NCBI GenBank assembly: GCA_027487775.1
Contig: JAIYCY010000002.1
Coordinates: 1 to 45,761 of the forward strand
DNA length: 45,761 bases
From: Planctomycetaceae bacterium
Lineage (GTDB): Bacteria > Planctomycetota > Phycisphaerae > Tepidisphaerales > Tepidisphaeraceae
Direction of reading: 5' to 3'
Shown here one piece after another: positions 24,945-33,643 of this stretch (its first letter is position 1; every line of letters starts with the position of its first letter). The notes beneath the pieces are model-generated. The model was given only the letters and a program-made list of their open reading frames with translations, was not told the origin of the DNA and did no database searches. Both the position numbers and the translations under genes were made by a program.

Positions 24945-27320
24945 ATGCACCTGCGCTCAACTCGCCGCAGAACCTCTGCGCTCACGCTCGCCGCCGCTTC
25001 TGCAGCGTTCTCGGTCGCGCTCTCGGTCACACCTTCGCTCGCCTCGCCTCCCGCAGGCTATGAGCTCACCTTCGCCGACGAATTCAACGGCGCCGCCATC
25101 GACACCAACGTCTGGCGCATCCTCCCAAGCCGACCCAACGTCTCAATCGTCAACGGCAACGCAGAATTCCTCACCGTCGAACTCACGCCCCCCAACGGCT
25201 CAACCCCAGGCACCTACCAGGAAGGATGGATCGACACCATCAACTTCCGCCAAGTCTACGGCTACTACGAAGTCCGCATGCGCATCGGCGATAAGAGCGG
25301 CCTGAACAACGCCTTCTGGCTCAACACGCCCACCGAACTCGCAAACGCCGACAACACCCACGACCGACTCGAAATCGACATCATCGAAGCTCACTACCCC
25401 GACCCCGTCTCACGCGATTACACCAACAGCGTCAAAAGCTGGGAAACAGGCTCCGCTCAAGGTCACGGCGGAACCAGTTTCGACGTCGGCGACCTCTCCG
25501 CAAACTTCAACACCTACGCAGTCGAATGGCGCACCGATAACTCCGTCAACTTCATCCTCAACGGCACAGTACGAAACACCGTCTCCGCAGTCGCCATGCG
25601 CGCCGCACGCAACACCATCCCGCTCGAAGTCATCCTCAGCTCCAAAGTCCTCTTCGACGGATTCGCAGGTACCGTCGATCCCAACGTCGGCGGAACGAAG
25701 ATGATCGTCGACTACGTCCGCGTCTACGATCAACCCGGTTTCATCGGAACCACCAGCAACAACTGGGGCACCGGCACCAACTGGGGCGACGGCGACTGGG
25801 ACCGCACTGAACAGGCCGCACTCTTCAACCGCGCGGTCCCACACTCCACCATCGCCGTCGCGGGCGTCGACAAGCTCGCGCGCGACATCGTCTTTGATAA
25901 TCCAACCGTCCCCGCGCTCACCTTCATCCCACGAAGCGATTTCCCGAGCGCCATCCTCAGACTCGGCCGCAACGACGTCGGCGGAATCACCATCAATGAA
26001 GACGTCGTCAATTCGCAGACGTTCAACATCCCCATCGCCGCTCAAGGCGATCTCACCCTCAGCAACTTCGCCTCCAGCCCCAACGTCAAACTCATCGTCA
26101 ACAGCCCCATCCGCGGCGAAGGTGCTAATCGCGAACTCACCTTCCTCACCACGAGCGACATCGACATCAACGGCCCGATCGAATCCACCATCGCCGTCGT
26201 GCAAAAATATCTCACCGGCTCCACACGCCTCGCCGGTGATAACAATCACACCGGCCAAACACTCATCAAACGCGGCACGCTCAACATCGCGTCTCCCACA
26301 GCCCTCGGAAACGCCTCCGCTGGCACTATCGTCTCCAGCGGCGCCACACTCGGCCTCTCCGGCGGATTCACCTACAACCGCGCCGAACCCCTGCAAATCT
26401 CCGGCTCAGGCGCACCCAACCGCACCGGCGCCATCGAACGACTCGACGCCTCCAACGTCTCCATCGAATCGATGCCCATCACACTCGCCGCCAATGCCAC
26501 CGTCTCCAACCCCTTCAATGCAGGCTCACTCAATCTCGGCGCTGTCAACATCCCCGGCGGCTTCACACTCACCTTCACCGGATCAGGCACCACCGAAGTC
26601 AACGGCAACATCACCGGCTCGGGCCGATTCGTCTCCACTGGCACCGGCACCGTCTCCATCGGATCCGCAGGTGTCGTCGCGGGCGAAGTCCGATTCATCA
26701 ACGGCGGAACCCTGCAACTCCGCTCCGACATCGTCGACTTCCAATCCACTTTCAGAATCGAAAACTCCAAAGTCGATCTGCTCGACAACGCTTTCATCCT
26801 CAACGACACACTCCCAGGCAACGACATCGCCACCGTTCGCGGCATGGTCCGCACCGGCTTCAACAACGGCGCGATGAACGGCAACGGCATTCTCACCAGT
26901 CTCACCTCCAGCAATCTCGTCATCGGCTTTGCCGACAATGCCGTCCTCGGGCTCTCGTCGTTCCTCGGCGTCCCCGTCAACGCCAATCACGTCCTCGTCC
27001 GCGCCACCCGAACCGGCGACACCAACCTCGACGGATTCGTCAACTTCATCGACCTCCTCGCACTCGCTCGCAACTACAACGCAAACGCCCGCACCTGGAC
27101 CGACGGCGACTTCAACTACGACCTCCGCGTCGACTTCGCCGACCTCCTCGCACTCGCTCGCAACTACGGCTCATCCCTCACATCTCAGGAACTCGCAAGC
27201 CTGCCCGCCGACTTCCAAAACGATTTCGCCCGCGCACTAGCCGTCGTGCCCGAACCCGCGATCCTCTCCACCCTCACCGCGTCCATCCTCCTCCTGCGCC
27301 GTCAGCGTCGATCCGCATAA
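24945..27320 (+). CDS. GH16 family endo-glycanase with PATR repeats, dockerin-like pair and PEP-CTERM tail
   Basis: 791 residues; signal peptide about 1-34 (SLASP). Residues 36-265 are a GH16 jelly roll: LTFADEFNG, GYYEVRMRIG, then the catalytic E143-I-D-I-I-E148 (nucleophile E143, D145, acid/base E148), of the bulged ExDxxE type. GH16 members include laminarinases, agarases, porphyranases and carrageenases; the subfamily cannot be told by eye. Beta-repeat segments follow, then dockerin-like loops (GDTNLDGFVNFIDLLALAR, GDFNYDLRVDFADLLALAR) near 690-740, where the second loop has R in place of the usual G, and VPEPAILSTL with RRQRR at the end. GAGGAG precedes the ATG by eight bases. With the GH128 genes it could make a laminarin-degrading set. 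Confidence 0.9.
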   Translation: MHLRSTRRRTSALTLAAASAAFSVALSVTPSLASPPAGYELTFADEFNGAAIDTNVWRILPSRPNVSIVNGNAEFLTVELTPPNGSTPGTYQEGWIDTINFRQVYGYYEVRMRIGDKSGLNNAFWLNTPTELANADNTHDRLEIDIIEAHYPDPVSRDYTNSVKSWETGSAQGHGGTSFDVGDLSANFNTYAVEWRTDNSVNFILNGTVRNTVSAVAMRAARNTIPLEVILSSKVLFDGFAGTVDPNVGGTKMIVDYVRVYDQPGFIGTTSNNWGTGTNWGDGDWDRTEQAALFNRAVPHSTIAVAGVDKLARDIVFDNPTVPALTFIPRSDFPSAILRLGRNDVGGITINEDVVNSQTFNIPIAAQGDLTLSNFASSPNVKLIVNSPIRGEGANRELTFLTTSDIDINGPIESTIAVVQKYLTGSTRLAGDNNHTGQTLIKRGTLNIASPTALGNASAGTIVSSGATLGLSGGFTYNRAEPLQISGSGAPNRTGAIERLDASNVSIESMPITLAANATVSNPFNAGSLNLGAVNIPGGFTLTFTGSGTTEVNGNITGSGRFVSTGTGTVSIGSAGVVAGEVRFINGGTLQLRSDIVDFQSTFRIENSKVDLLDNAFILNDTLPGNDIATVRGMVRTGFNNGAMNGNGILTSLTSSNLVIGFADNAVLGLSSFLGVPVNANHVLVRATRTGDTNLDGFVNFIDLLALARNYNANARTWTDGDFNYDLRVDFADLLALARNYGSSLTSQELASLPADFQNDFARALAVVPEPAILSTLTASILLLRRQRRSA

Positions 27321-27386
27321 GGCCATGCGAATCCGTCTCCATCGCGCCGTCCCCGTTGCGCCGACCTCGTTCGCGTTGAATCTCCC

Positions 27387-29600
27387 TCACGGGATCCAGT
27401 CGGGCAGATGCTCGATCGATGCCCGCGCCTCCGCCGACACCGGCACGCCCCAAGCTTCAAAGAACGGGCCCAAATCGCGCCCGATCTGCCGACTCATCCG
27501 CATCATCCATTGATCACGCTTCTCCTGCTCGGTTCCGGGCCTCTCTTCGGGCTTCAATCGCTCATACTCCGCAAACACCGCCTTGAACGGCGCCCAGCCG
27601 AACGCGTCGCGTATCTCCAGATACATCGAAAGCGCCAGAAACGGATCCGCGCACCATTCCTCAAATCGCGCACCAGCCTTTCGGTATTCTTCCTTCCGCG
27701 CCTCACGCCGCACGCGGTTGACGCCCGGATGAAAACGGTTGGGATCATTCCGGGTCATCTCTTCCATGAGAAAGACCGACCAAAGATTGTTCGTCACTTC
27801 GCCCGTGCCTTCAAAGGTCCACTCGGGTCTTTGGTGGTTGTGTCCCAGCTCGTGAAACAGGCCCCAGTTGCCGCGCGTCGATAGGTTTTGCGGGCTGGCC
27901 ATGTCCTCAGCCGCATCCAGATGCGTCATGATCGGATACCCCGAGTGCATGTATCCCGCGCTGATCTGCACATCGGCGACGAATCGCTCGGGCTTGACGC
28001 GGTCACGCGGAATCGCGCCAAAGTCCGCCGACAGATCCGACATCCGCCGGTAAAAATCCGCCAGTGCCTCCGGATCGTCCAACCCGCGCAACTCGCCCGC
28101 GGGCATCGTCATGATGAGGTTGTCCGTCACCACTTCGCCCCACGGCGCGGGCGCGTGCCTGATCGATTGCAACCACGCCTCGCGCGTCGTCCTGCGCCCC
28201 GATGTCGGTTGATCAAAATAGACCGGCGCCTCAACCGCGCCGGAAATCTCCACCGACATCGGCTCGGGCAACGGCGCTCCAAGCACCACATACACAAGCC
28301 CGCCAAAAGCCGAAGCGTGTCGCGTCGTCGTTCCGTCGATCACATCCTGACGATCGACGCGCGGCGCACGCCTCCAGACGTCATGACGCGAAATGTCATC
28401 ACTATGCGCGCCGACACGCAGCGAAGGCTTCAATCCAAGCAGCGCCGGCGGAACCTTCACTTCGATCACCTCGCCCGGCGCGGCATACAGGCCCGTGCTG
28501 TGCCAGCCCTTCTTGCCCACCGCAAGCGCAACCTCACGCGTCACACGCGCCGCGCCCGCATCCACCTCGCCGGGAAAATGCGCGGCCGCGGGATGTGCGC
28601 GAACCTCGTCCGCCGACTGTCGAGACATCCGCTGCAGTTGCAGCTGAAGCACCACGCGGTCCAACACATCCGACTCACCCAAAGGCGATGCCTCCGACGG
28701 AACCTTCCAAGGCCTCTCGGCTCGCTCAAGCTCCATCAACCGCGGTCGCAGGACACGCTCGTCCTCCGGCAACGCATCCGCCATCGCGGTCAACATACTC
28801 GCCGCCGCCCCGGCTTCGGTCGCGTCGATCTTCTCACCCGAACGCAATCGCTCCAGCATCGCTTCAGCGTTCAACACCGCCCGAGCGTTCATCCCTTCCG
28901 CAAGATGATCACGCACCACGTCCCGCAAGACCCTCACCCCCGCGCCACGATCCGCCTCGATCGCCTGCTCCACCCACACAATCCCAGCCCGCGCGAACAG
29001 TCGATTCGCCGCAAAGTCTCGCGACAACGTCCGACCCTCATTCAACTGCAGCCATCCCCACGCAGGCACGCCCGACACGAGCAGGCCGCCTCCCTCCACC
29101 CATTGCCCAAGCCGCTCAACATCCTCCGCGCGAATCGATCCCGCCTTCACCATCAACACACGCGTCGAGCCCGGCTCGATCTCATCCACATCACGCACCA
29201 CGATCGGTTTCACCAGATCACCCGACGACAAACCCGTCGACTGCTCGATCAACAATCGCACCCATCGCCCGGCCCGCGCATCCGATGTCCCTCCGTCCAG
29301 CGCTGCGCTCAGATACGATTCGTGACCCAACGCAATCAACCGCCCGCGCCCCAGCCCACTCATCGCCACCACCGGATGACCCGCATCATCGATCGCCAGC
29401 ACCTCGGCAGCGCCAAACACGCCCAACCGACCCGGCAAGCCCAACACCTCGATCGTCCCCGGCCAATCTGATCGATCCAGCGCGACGGCCGCGCCTGTTC
29501 TGTTCGCGCGATCGCCCGACTGGGCGTGCGAACGAGCGCCCGCCATCAAGACGACCGACATCGGAATCACCACCAGGGCCGCCTTCATCATGCTGATCAT
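27387..29600 (-). CDS. M60-like (enhancin-type) zinc metallopeptidase
   Basis: About 737 residues from the ATG at 29600; TTG 29621 and ATG 29591 or 29588 are alternatives and no clear ribosome site decides. A hydrophobic signal peptide ends at ARSHAQ. A beta-rich region precedes the peptidase M60 domain, whose zinc site is HELGHNHQ near residue 580, followed by the distal glutamate in FEGTGEV. M60-like enzymes cut heavily O-glycosylated proteins such as mucins. Here it could open algal or animal glycoproteins so that the GH29 and GH43 enzymes gain access. It is the last gene of the leftward GH29-GH43-M60 operon, 60 bp after GH43, and converges on the GH16 gene. Confidence 0.85.
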   Translation of the reverse strand: MISMMKAALVVIPMSVVLMAGARSHAQSGDRANRTGAAVALDRSDWPGTIEVLGLPGRLGVFGAAEVLAIDDAGHPVVAMSGLGRGRLIALGHESYLSAALDGGTSDARAGRWVRLLIEQSTGLSSGDLVKPIVVRDVDEIEPGSTRVLMVKAGSIRAEDVERLGQWVEGGGLLVSGVPAWGWLQLNEGRTLSRDFAANRLFARAGIVWVEQAIEADRGAGVRVLRDVVRDHLAEGMNARAVLNAEAMLERLRSGEKIDATEAGAAASMLTAMADALPEDERVLRPRLMELERAERPWKVPSEASPLGESDVLDRVVLQLQLQRMSRQSADEVRAHPAAAHFPGEVDAGAARVTREVALAVGKKGWHSTGLYAAPGEVIEVKVPPALLGLKPSLRVGAHSDDISRHDVWRRAPRVDRQDVIDGTTTRHASAFGGLVYVVLGAPLPEPMSVEISGAVEAPVYFDQPTSGRRTTREAWLQSIRHAPAPWGEVVTDNLIMTMPAGELRGLDDPEALADFYRRMSDLSADFGAIPRDRVKPERFVADVQISAGYMHSGYPIMTHLDAAEDMASPQNLSTRGNWGLFHELGHNHQRPEWTFEGTGEVTNNLWSVFLMEEMTRNDPNRFHPGVNRVRREARKEEYRKAGARFEEWCADPFLALSMYLEIRDAFGWAPFKAVFAEYERLKPEERPGTEQEKRDQWMMRMSRQIGRDLGPFFEAWGVPVSAEARASIEHLPDWIP

Positions 29601-29660
29601 CCGCGCGATGATAGCGTCCAACCGTTAAGCATCGATCAACCTCAGCACACGCCCACACAC

Positions 29661-30668
29661 TCACGCAGCCGAGGACCGATCAAAGACGCTCAAATCCCAT
29701 TCCGTTCGCCAGCGAATTTTTGGCGCGCCGTCTTTGATCTCGACCGGGAGCCACACATAACCCCCATTGCTGGCGATCCTCGGCGTCCATAGATCGAACA
29801 TCGCAATGAACGCCCCAGGCTTTCCCTCAACCGGAATCACAAACGAACTCTGCCCGCCGAAGGTCTTTTCCGGGCCCAGGTTGTTGTGCGGGTTCACGCC
29901 CTCACAAGGACACGGAAGCTGCCGGTACGGGCCGGTCAGATGCTTTGAGAAAAACGCGCGGGCGACGTTCGGATCCCAACCGGTCGAGCCGGAGCCGATG
30001 AGGTAATACCCACCGTCGGCGGGGATCAGAGCAGGGGCCTCGGTGTGACGTTCGATCCCTTCCACGGGCACATAGTCGGTCTCGGGCATCAGAAAATCCG
30101 GACGCATGCGCGCCGCAACAAAGACCTTGTCAGGCTTGCGAACGCCCATGTGCCATGCCGCGCCTTGGGCGTCGATCACAAACAAAAAGTCGCCCGTGCC
30201 GTGTCCAAGCCCGCCGCCATTAAAACGATGCTGATACGTAAAGGGCCCCTCGGGTACGTCGGCGGTCGCAACACCGACATAGCCGATCAGATAGCCCGTG
30301 CTTTCCGGATAGAGCTTAAAGATCATCACGAACTTCTTCGTGCTCGGATTAAAAAGCACCTTCGGCCGTTCGCAAATACTTCCTACCGCCGTCTCGCTTT
30401 GCGGGTCGTTCTCATCCATCGGCATGACGATGCCCATGTCGGTCCAGTTCATCAGATCGGTCGACCTGTAACAGTGTGTGCCGGCATCGGCGCGCTCCTT
30501 TTCGTCCCGGCCCGGATACTTCGACTCGCCGTACCAGTAATAGAACCCCGCGTGAAAGATCACGCCCCCGCCGTGCGCGTTGATGTGCACGCCATTGTTG
30601 TCCGGCCAGGGAATCCCGGGCTTAAACGAGGTTCTGATCTCGACTGGAAATGATGGAGGATTCGGCAT
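29661..30668 (-). CDS. GH43-like glycoside hydrolase, probably cytoplasmic
   Basis: 335 residues from the ATG at 30668; a GTG at 30680 is an alternative. No signal peptide. The five-bladed-propeller pattern is visible: WPDNNGVHINAHGGG with base D23, FYYWYGESK, YRSTDLMNW, ICERPKVLFN, and RHTEAPALI with acid E210 followed by YYLIGSGSTGWDPN. This looks closest to the GH43 subfamilies that include exo-beta-1,3-galactanases and arabino- or galactofuranosidases. The exact activity is open. Middle gene of the leftward operon, 46 bp after GH29. Because the other enzymes of the operon are exported, a cytoplasmic member may finish imported oligosaccharides. Confidence 0.85.
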   Translation of the reverse strand: MPNPPSFPVEIRTSFKPGIPWPDNNGVHINAHGGGVIFHAGFYYWYGESKYPGRDEKERADAGTHCYRSTDLMNWTDMGIVMPMDENDPQSETAVGSICERPKVLFNPSTKKFVMIFKLYPESTGYLIGYVGVATADVPEGPFTYQHRFNGGGLGHGTGDFLFVIDAQGAAWHMGVRKPDKVFVAARMRPDFLMPETDYVPVEGIERHTEAPALIPADGGYYLIGSGSTGWDPNVARAFFSKHLTGPYRQLPCPCEGVNPHNNLGPEKTFGGQSSFVIPVEGKPGAFIAMFDLWTPRIASNGGYVWLPVEIKDGAPKIRWRTEWDLSVFDRSSAA

Positions 30669-30714
30669 ATTCGCTCTCACGAGTCAATGGGTCAGAGACA
30701 CGCTTCGGGGAAGC

Positions 30715-32223
30715 TTACAACGTACCGTCCGCCGACTCAGAACCTTGCGGCACAGCCATCGGCTCAAGCTGCATCACCGAACCGTCATACGTCAGCTCAA
30801 TGATGATCGTCGGCGAGTTCTCCAGCTTCGGCGGGACTTCGATCTCGATCATGTCATCGACCGTCTTCCACTGGACCGGCGCTTGCGTCGAGTAGACCTT
30901 CGCAGATTGCAGCGTCGGACCGTTCGCGAATCGGGGAAGCTTGATCACGCTCGCCATCACGCCGGCTTCGTCGGGCAGCACGTGCGCAAAGACTGTGTTG
31001 TCCCGACGTGTCGAGGTGACCTGCGCGGTCGGCAGGAAAGGCCCGCCGCGAGTTTGATAAATCGCCCCGCCGTGCACTTCGAGCCACGCGCCGATTTCCC
31101 TGAGCCGCTCGACCTGATCATCCGGCACGCCGCCCTTGGGATCCGGGCCGATGTTGAGCAGTAGATTGCCATCACGCGAGGACGTGTTGGTCAGCAACAC
31201 GACGATCTCTTCTAGCGATCGCGGCTTGGCATTCGGAGAATAGCCCCACGGACCGGCGAGCGTGTAACACAGCTCCCAAGGCTGCTTGCCCTCGAAATCG
31301 CCGAGCGCGGCCTTGCCTTCGCGCGTGCGGATATCTGCGATCGAGCGCGTGCGGTCGTTGATCAAGATGTCAGGAAACCGCGCACGAATCGGATCGTTGA
31401 CCTCATCATCCTTCCAACTGAACCGCCCCGTGTAAGGCTTGTCCCGATCCCGACGCTTCCAGCCGTTCTTGTCCCGATCGATCCCGCCGATGCCGAGATA
31501 ATTCTCCCCGCCTCCGTCGTACCAAATGATGTCCAGATGCCCGTACTCGGTCGTTAGCTGCTTCATCTCCCCGTGATACTGCTCACGCATCGCCTCGGCG
31601 GATTCGAGATAAAGATCCGGCATGAAGTAACCGGGGAATCGCCAATCCTTCGGCGAGTAATAAAGCCCCACGCGCAATCCCTCCGACCGGACCGCATCGG
31701 TAAACGTCCGAACTATGTCGGTCTTGGCAGCCGTCTGCATGGAATTGAATTCATTCGCACGCGAATCGAAAAGTGAATACCCGTCATGATGCCGCGCCGT
31801 CAGCACGACGTACTTCATGCCCGCCATCTTCGCCAGCTCCGCCCAGCGTTTGGGCGAATCCGGATCGGGTGTGAACTCGTCCGCCAACTTCGCGTACTCC
31901 GTATGCGGAATCGACTGACTGAACTTCACCCACTCGCCTCGACCCGGAATCGCATACACGCCGAAATGAATGAACATGCCAAAGCGAGCGTCGCGCCACC
32001 ACTTCACACGCGCCTCAGCCGCAGGCCCGACCCGCACCGGCGTTCGCAAACCCTCCGACATCAAACCGTCCGCAATCACCGCGTCCGGCTCGCTCGGCGC
32101 GACAACCCTTGCAGGTGCGGTGGGGGACGAGGGCTCAGTCACATCCGCTGCCACAAGACCTCCAGTCAACAACCCCGCCATCAACGTTCCGATCGACGCG
32201 ATCAAAAGTGGTTGCGGTCGCAT
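30715..32223 (-). CDS. GH29 alpha-L-fucosidase, exported
   Basis: 502 residues from the ATG at 32223, chosen because residues 1-26 then form a signal peptide (MRPQPLLIAS to LVAA) and because an upstream start at 32292 would overlap the operator. The GH29 barrel is clear: KWWRDARFGMFIHFGVYA, MKYVVLTARHHDGYSLF, and GHLDIIWYDGGG with likely nucleophile D236. Family members release alpha-L-fucose. The predicted promoter would start transcription only about four bases before the ATG, so the message may be almost leaderless. First gene of a leftward operon with GH43 and M60, divergent from a GH128 across a LacI-type operator. Confidence 0.92.
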   Translation of the reverse strand: MRPQPLLIASIGTLMAGLLTGGLVAADVTEPSSPTAPARVVAPSEPDAVIADGLMSEGLRTPVRVGPAAEARVKWWRDARFGMFIHFGVYAIPGRGEWVKFSQSIPHTEYAKLADEFTPDPDSPKRWAELAKMAGMKYVVLTARHHDGYSLFDSRANEFNSMQTAAKTDIVRTFTDAVRSEGLRVGLYYSPKDWRFPGYFMPDLYLESAEAMREQYHGEMKQLTTEYGHLDIIWYDGGGENYLGIGGIDRDKNGWKRRDRDKPYTGRFSWKDDEVNDPIRARFPDILINDRTRSIADIRTREGKAALGDFEGKQPWELCYTLAGPWGYSPNAKPRSLEEIVVLLTNTSSRDGNLLLNIGPDPKGGVPDDQVERLREIGAWLEVHGGAIYQTRGGPFLPTAQVTSTRRDNTVFAHVLPDEAGVMASVIKLPRFANGPTLQSAKVYSTQAPVQWKTVDDMIEIEVPPKLENSPTIIIELTYDGSVMQLEPMAVPQGSESADGTL

Positions 32224-32232
32224 GCCTTGCTG

Positions 32233-32270
32233 GTATAACCGACAAATCCCACTAGTCAAACGATTGATAT
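32233..32270. promoter_or_regulatory. Divergent promoter region with LacI-type operator (second divergon)
   Basis: AGTCAAACGATTGATA (32254-32269) matches TGTCAAACGATTGACA with two changes. Leftward it supplies a -35 TTGACT (32259-32254), followed by a -10 TTATAC or TATACC (32238-32233) at 15-16 bp. Rightward TTGATA (32264-32269) may be a -35 with a weak -10. The arrangement repeats that at 20960: one operator between a leftward three-gene operon and a rightward gene containing a GH128 enzyme. Confidence 0.78.
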
Positions 32271-32340
32271 TCACCCAAAGGCCCGCACTCATCCGCGCCG
32301 TGCTCGCTTAACTTCACTCCAGCCAAAGGACGCTCCGCCC

Positions 32341-33354
32341 ATGCTCCTGCGAATCCCCCTGATCGTCTGTTGTCTCCTCGCCGTCTCTGCATTCGCGTCA
32401 TTTTCGCCCATGACGCCCGAGCAGCTTCGACTGCCCGGCAAAAAAGGCATCGGCTTCTCTCTCCCCGTAAACGCCTCGTCCACACGCACACAAGAACAGA
32501 CCGACGCGATGCGCAAAGAGCACGCCCGCAGAACCGCTGCGCTCAACCTCTCGTGGAACTACTCCTGGAATATGCCGCTCGTTGACGAACAACCCGAAGG
32601 CGTGGAGTTCATACCGATGTTCTTCGGCGGCAAGGCGTTCCATGGACCCGACGCCATCGACAAACTCCGCGCACAACTCGCTCGCGAAGTCGTGCCGCAC
32701 ATCGCCTCCGGTCGCGTCAAACGCGTCCTCGGACCCAACGAACCCGATCGCGAAAAACACGGCGACCTCACCCCCGAACAAACCCTCGCACTCTGGCCAG
32801 CGCTCGAAGAACTCGGCGTCCCGCTCGTCAGTCCGTCCGCTGCCAACACCGAAGGCGTCGGCAAGGTCGGCGCGCACTGGATGCCCGAATTCATGGCCGG
32901 CGTCGAAGCGCGCGGGCTCCGCGTCGACTACATCGGCGTCCACGGCTACAGCAGCCCCAACGCCGAGTCCGTCAAAGTCCGACTCAAACGCATCTACGAA
33001 AAATACGGCAAACGCCCGCTTCTCATCACCGAATTCGGCGTCGCTGACTGGAAGACACTCGATAAAGTCAGCAAAAATCAATTCACCCAAGCCCAGGTCC
33101 TCAAGTTCATGAAAGAACTCCTGCCCTGGCTCGAACGCCAGGACTGGATCGCCGGCTACGCCTGGTTCCCATTCAGAATCGAATCCGAGCACGGCCGAAC
33201 CTCCGCGCTCTTCAACGCCGACGGCTCACTCAACGCACTCGGCCGCTACTACGCCAGCATCACCCCCGAAAACCCCGACGGCGATCAATCCATCCAACCC
33301 GATCCCGAACCACAACCCGCCTCGGAGGTTCAACAGCGCGGAGTTGACAAGTGA
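32341..33354 (+). CDS. GH128-like beta-1,3-glucanase, exported
   Basis: 337 residues; signal peptide 1-19 (SAFA) without a lipobox. GH128 core with LPGKKGIGFSL, LSWNYSWN, RVLGPNEPDREKHGD (acid/base E134) and RPLLITEFGVADW (nucleophile E231). It is a recent paralogue of the lipoprotein gene at 23525: most of the core is the same and both end in NPDGDQSIQPD, but this copy has a cleavable signal, so the two products should differ in location (periplasm or secreted versus membrane-bound). AAAGGA precedes the ATG. It is followed 70 bp later by a toxin-antitoxin pair. Confidence 0.9.
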   Translation: MLLRIPLIVCCLLAVSAFASFSPMTPEQLRLPGKKGIGFSLPVNASSTRTQEQTDAMRKEHARRTAALNLSWNYSWNMPLVDEQPEGVEFIPMFFGGKAFHGPDAIDKLRAQLAREVVPHIASGRVKRVLGPNEPDREKHGDLTPEQTLALWPALEELGVPLVSPSAANTEGVGKVGAHWMPEFMAGVEARGLRVDYIGVHGYSSPNAESVKVRLKRIYEKYGKRPLLITEFGVADWKTLDKVSKNQFTQAQVLKFMKELLPWLERQDWIAGYAWFPFRIESEHGRTSALFNADGSLNALGRYYASITPENPDGDQSIQPDPEPQPASEVQQRGVDK

Positions 33355-33424
33355 CATTTTCACGACGTCGCAAAAACACCTAAAGAGGAGTGGACGATCA
33401 CATTGGCGCGGTTAAACTCCTGGG

Positions 33425-33643
33425 ATGAGTGAGGCCACCCAAGAGCTGATCGATATCTGCGAGCAACTGCCCGAGGCACAGCGGGCGGAGGTGGCTGACT
33501 TTGCCCGATTTTTGCTCGCTCGCAACGAAGATGCGGCATGGGAGCGGACCATCGCAGATCCCAAACGCCGACCGAAGCTGGAAGAGTTTTTGAAGGCATC
33601 GAAGGCGGAAGGCGCTGAGCCGCTGGCCGTGGATCGATTGTGA
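33425..33643 (+). CDS. Putative antitoxin of a RelE/ParE-type system
   Basis: 72 residues, acidic. The N-terminal half (ELIDICEQLPEAQRAEVADFARFLLAR) resembles the DUF2281-like helical segment of small antitoxins, and the Pro/Lys/Glu-rich tail (RRPKLEEFLKASK) could wrap round the toxin. It overlaps the next gene by four bases (GTGA), typical of type II toxin-antitoxin operons. Such pairs stabilise plasmids by killing cells that lose them. TTGACA at the end of the GH128 gene (33344-33349) may be a -35. The assignment rests on size, order and partner more than on the sequence itself. Confidence 0.72.
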   Translation: MSEATQELIDICEQLPEAQRAEVADFARFLLARNEDAAWERTIADPKRRPKLEEFLKASKAEGAEPLAVDRL

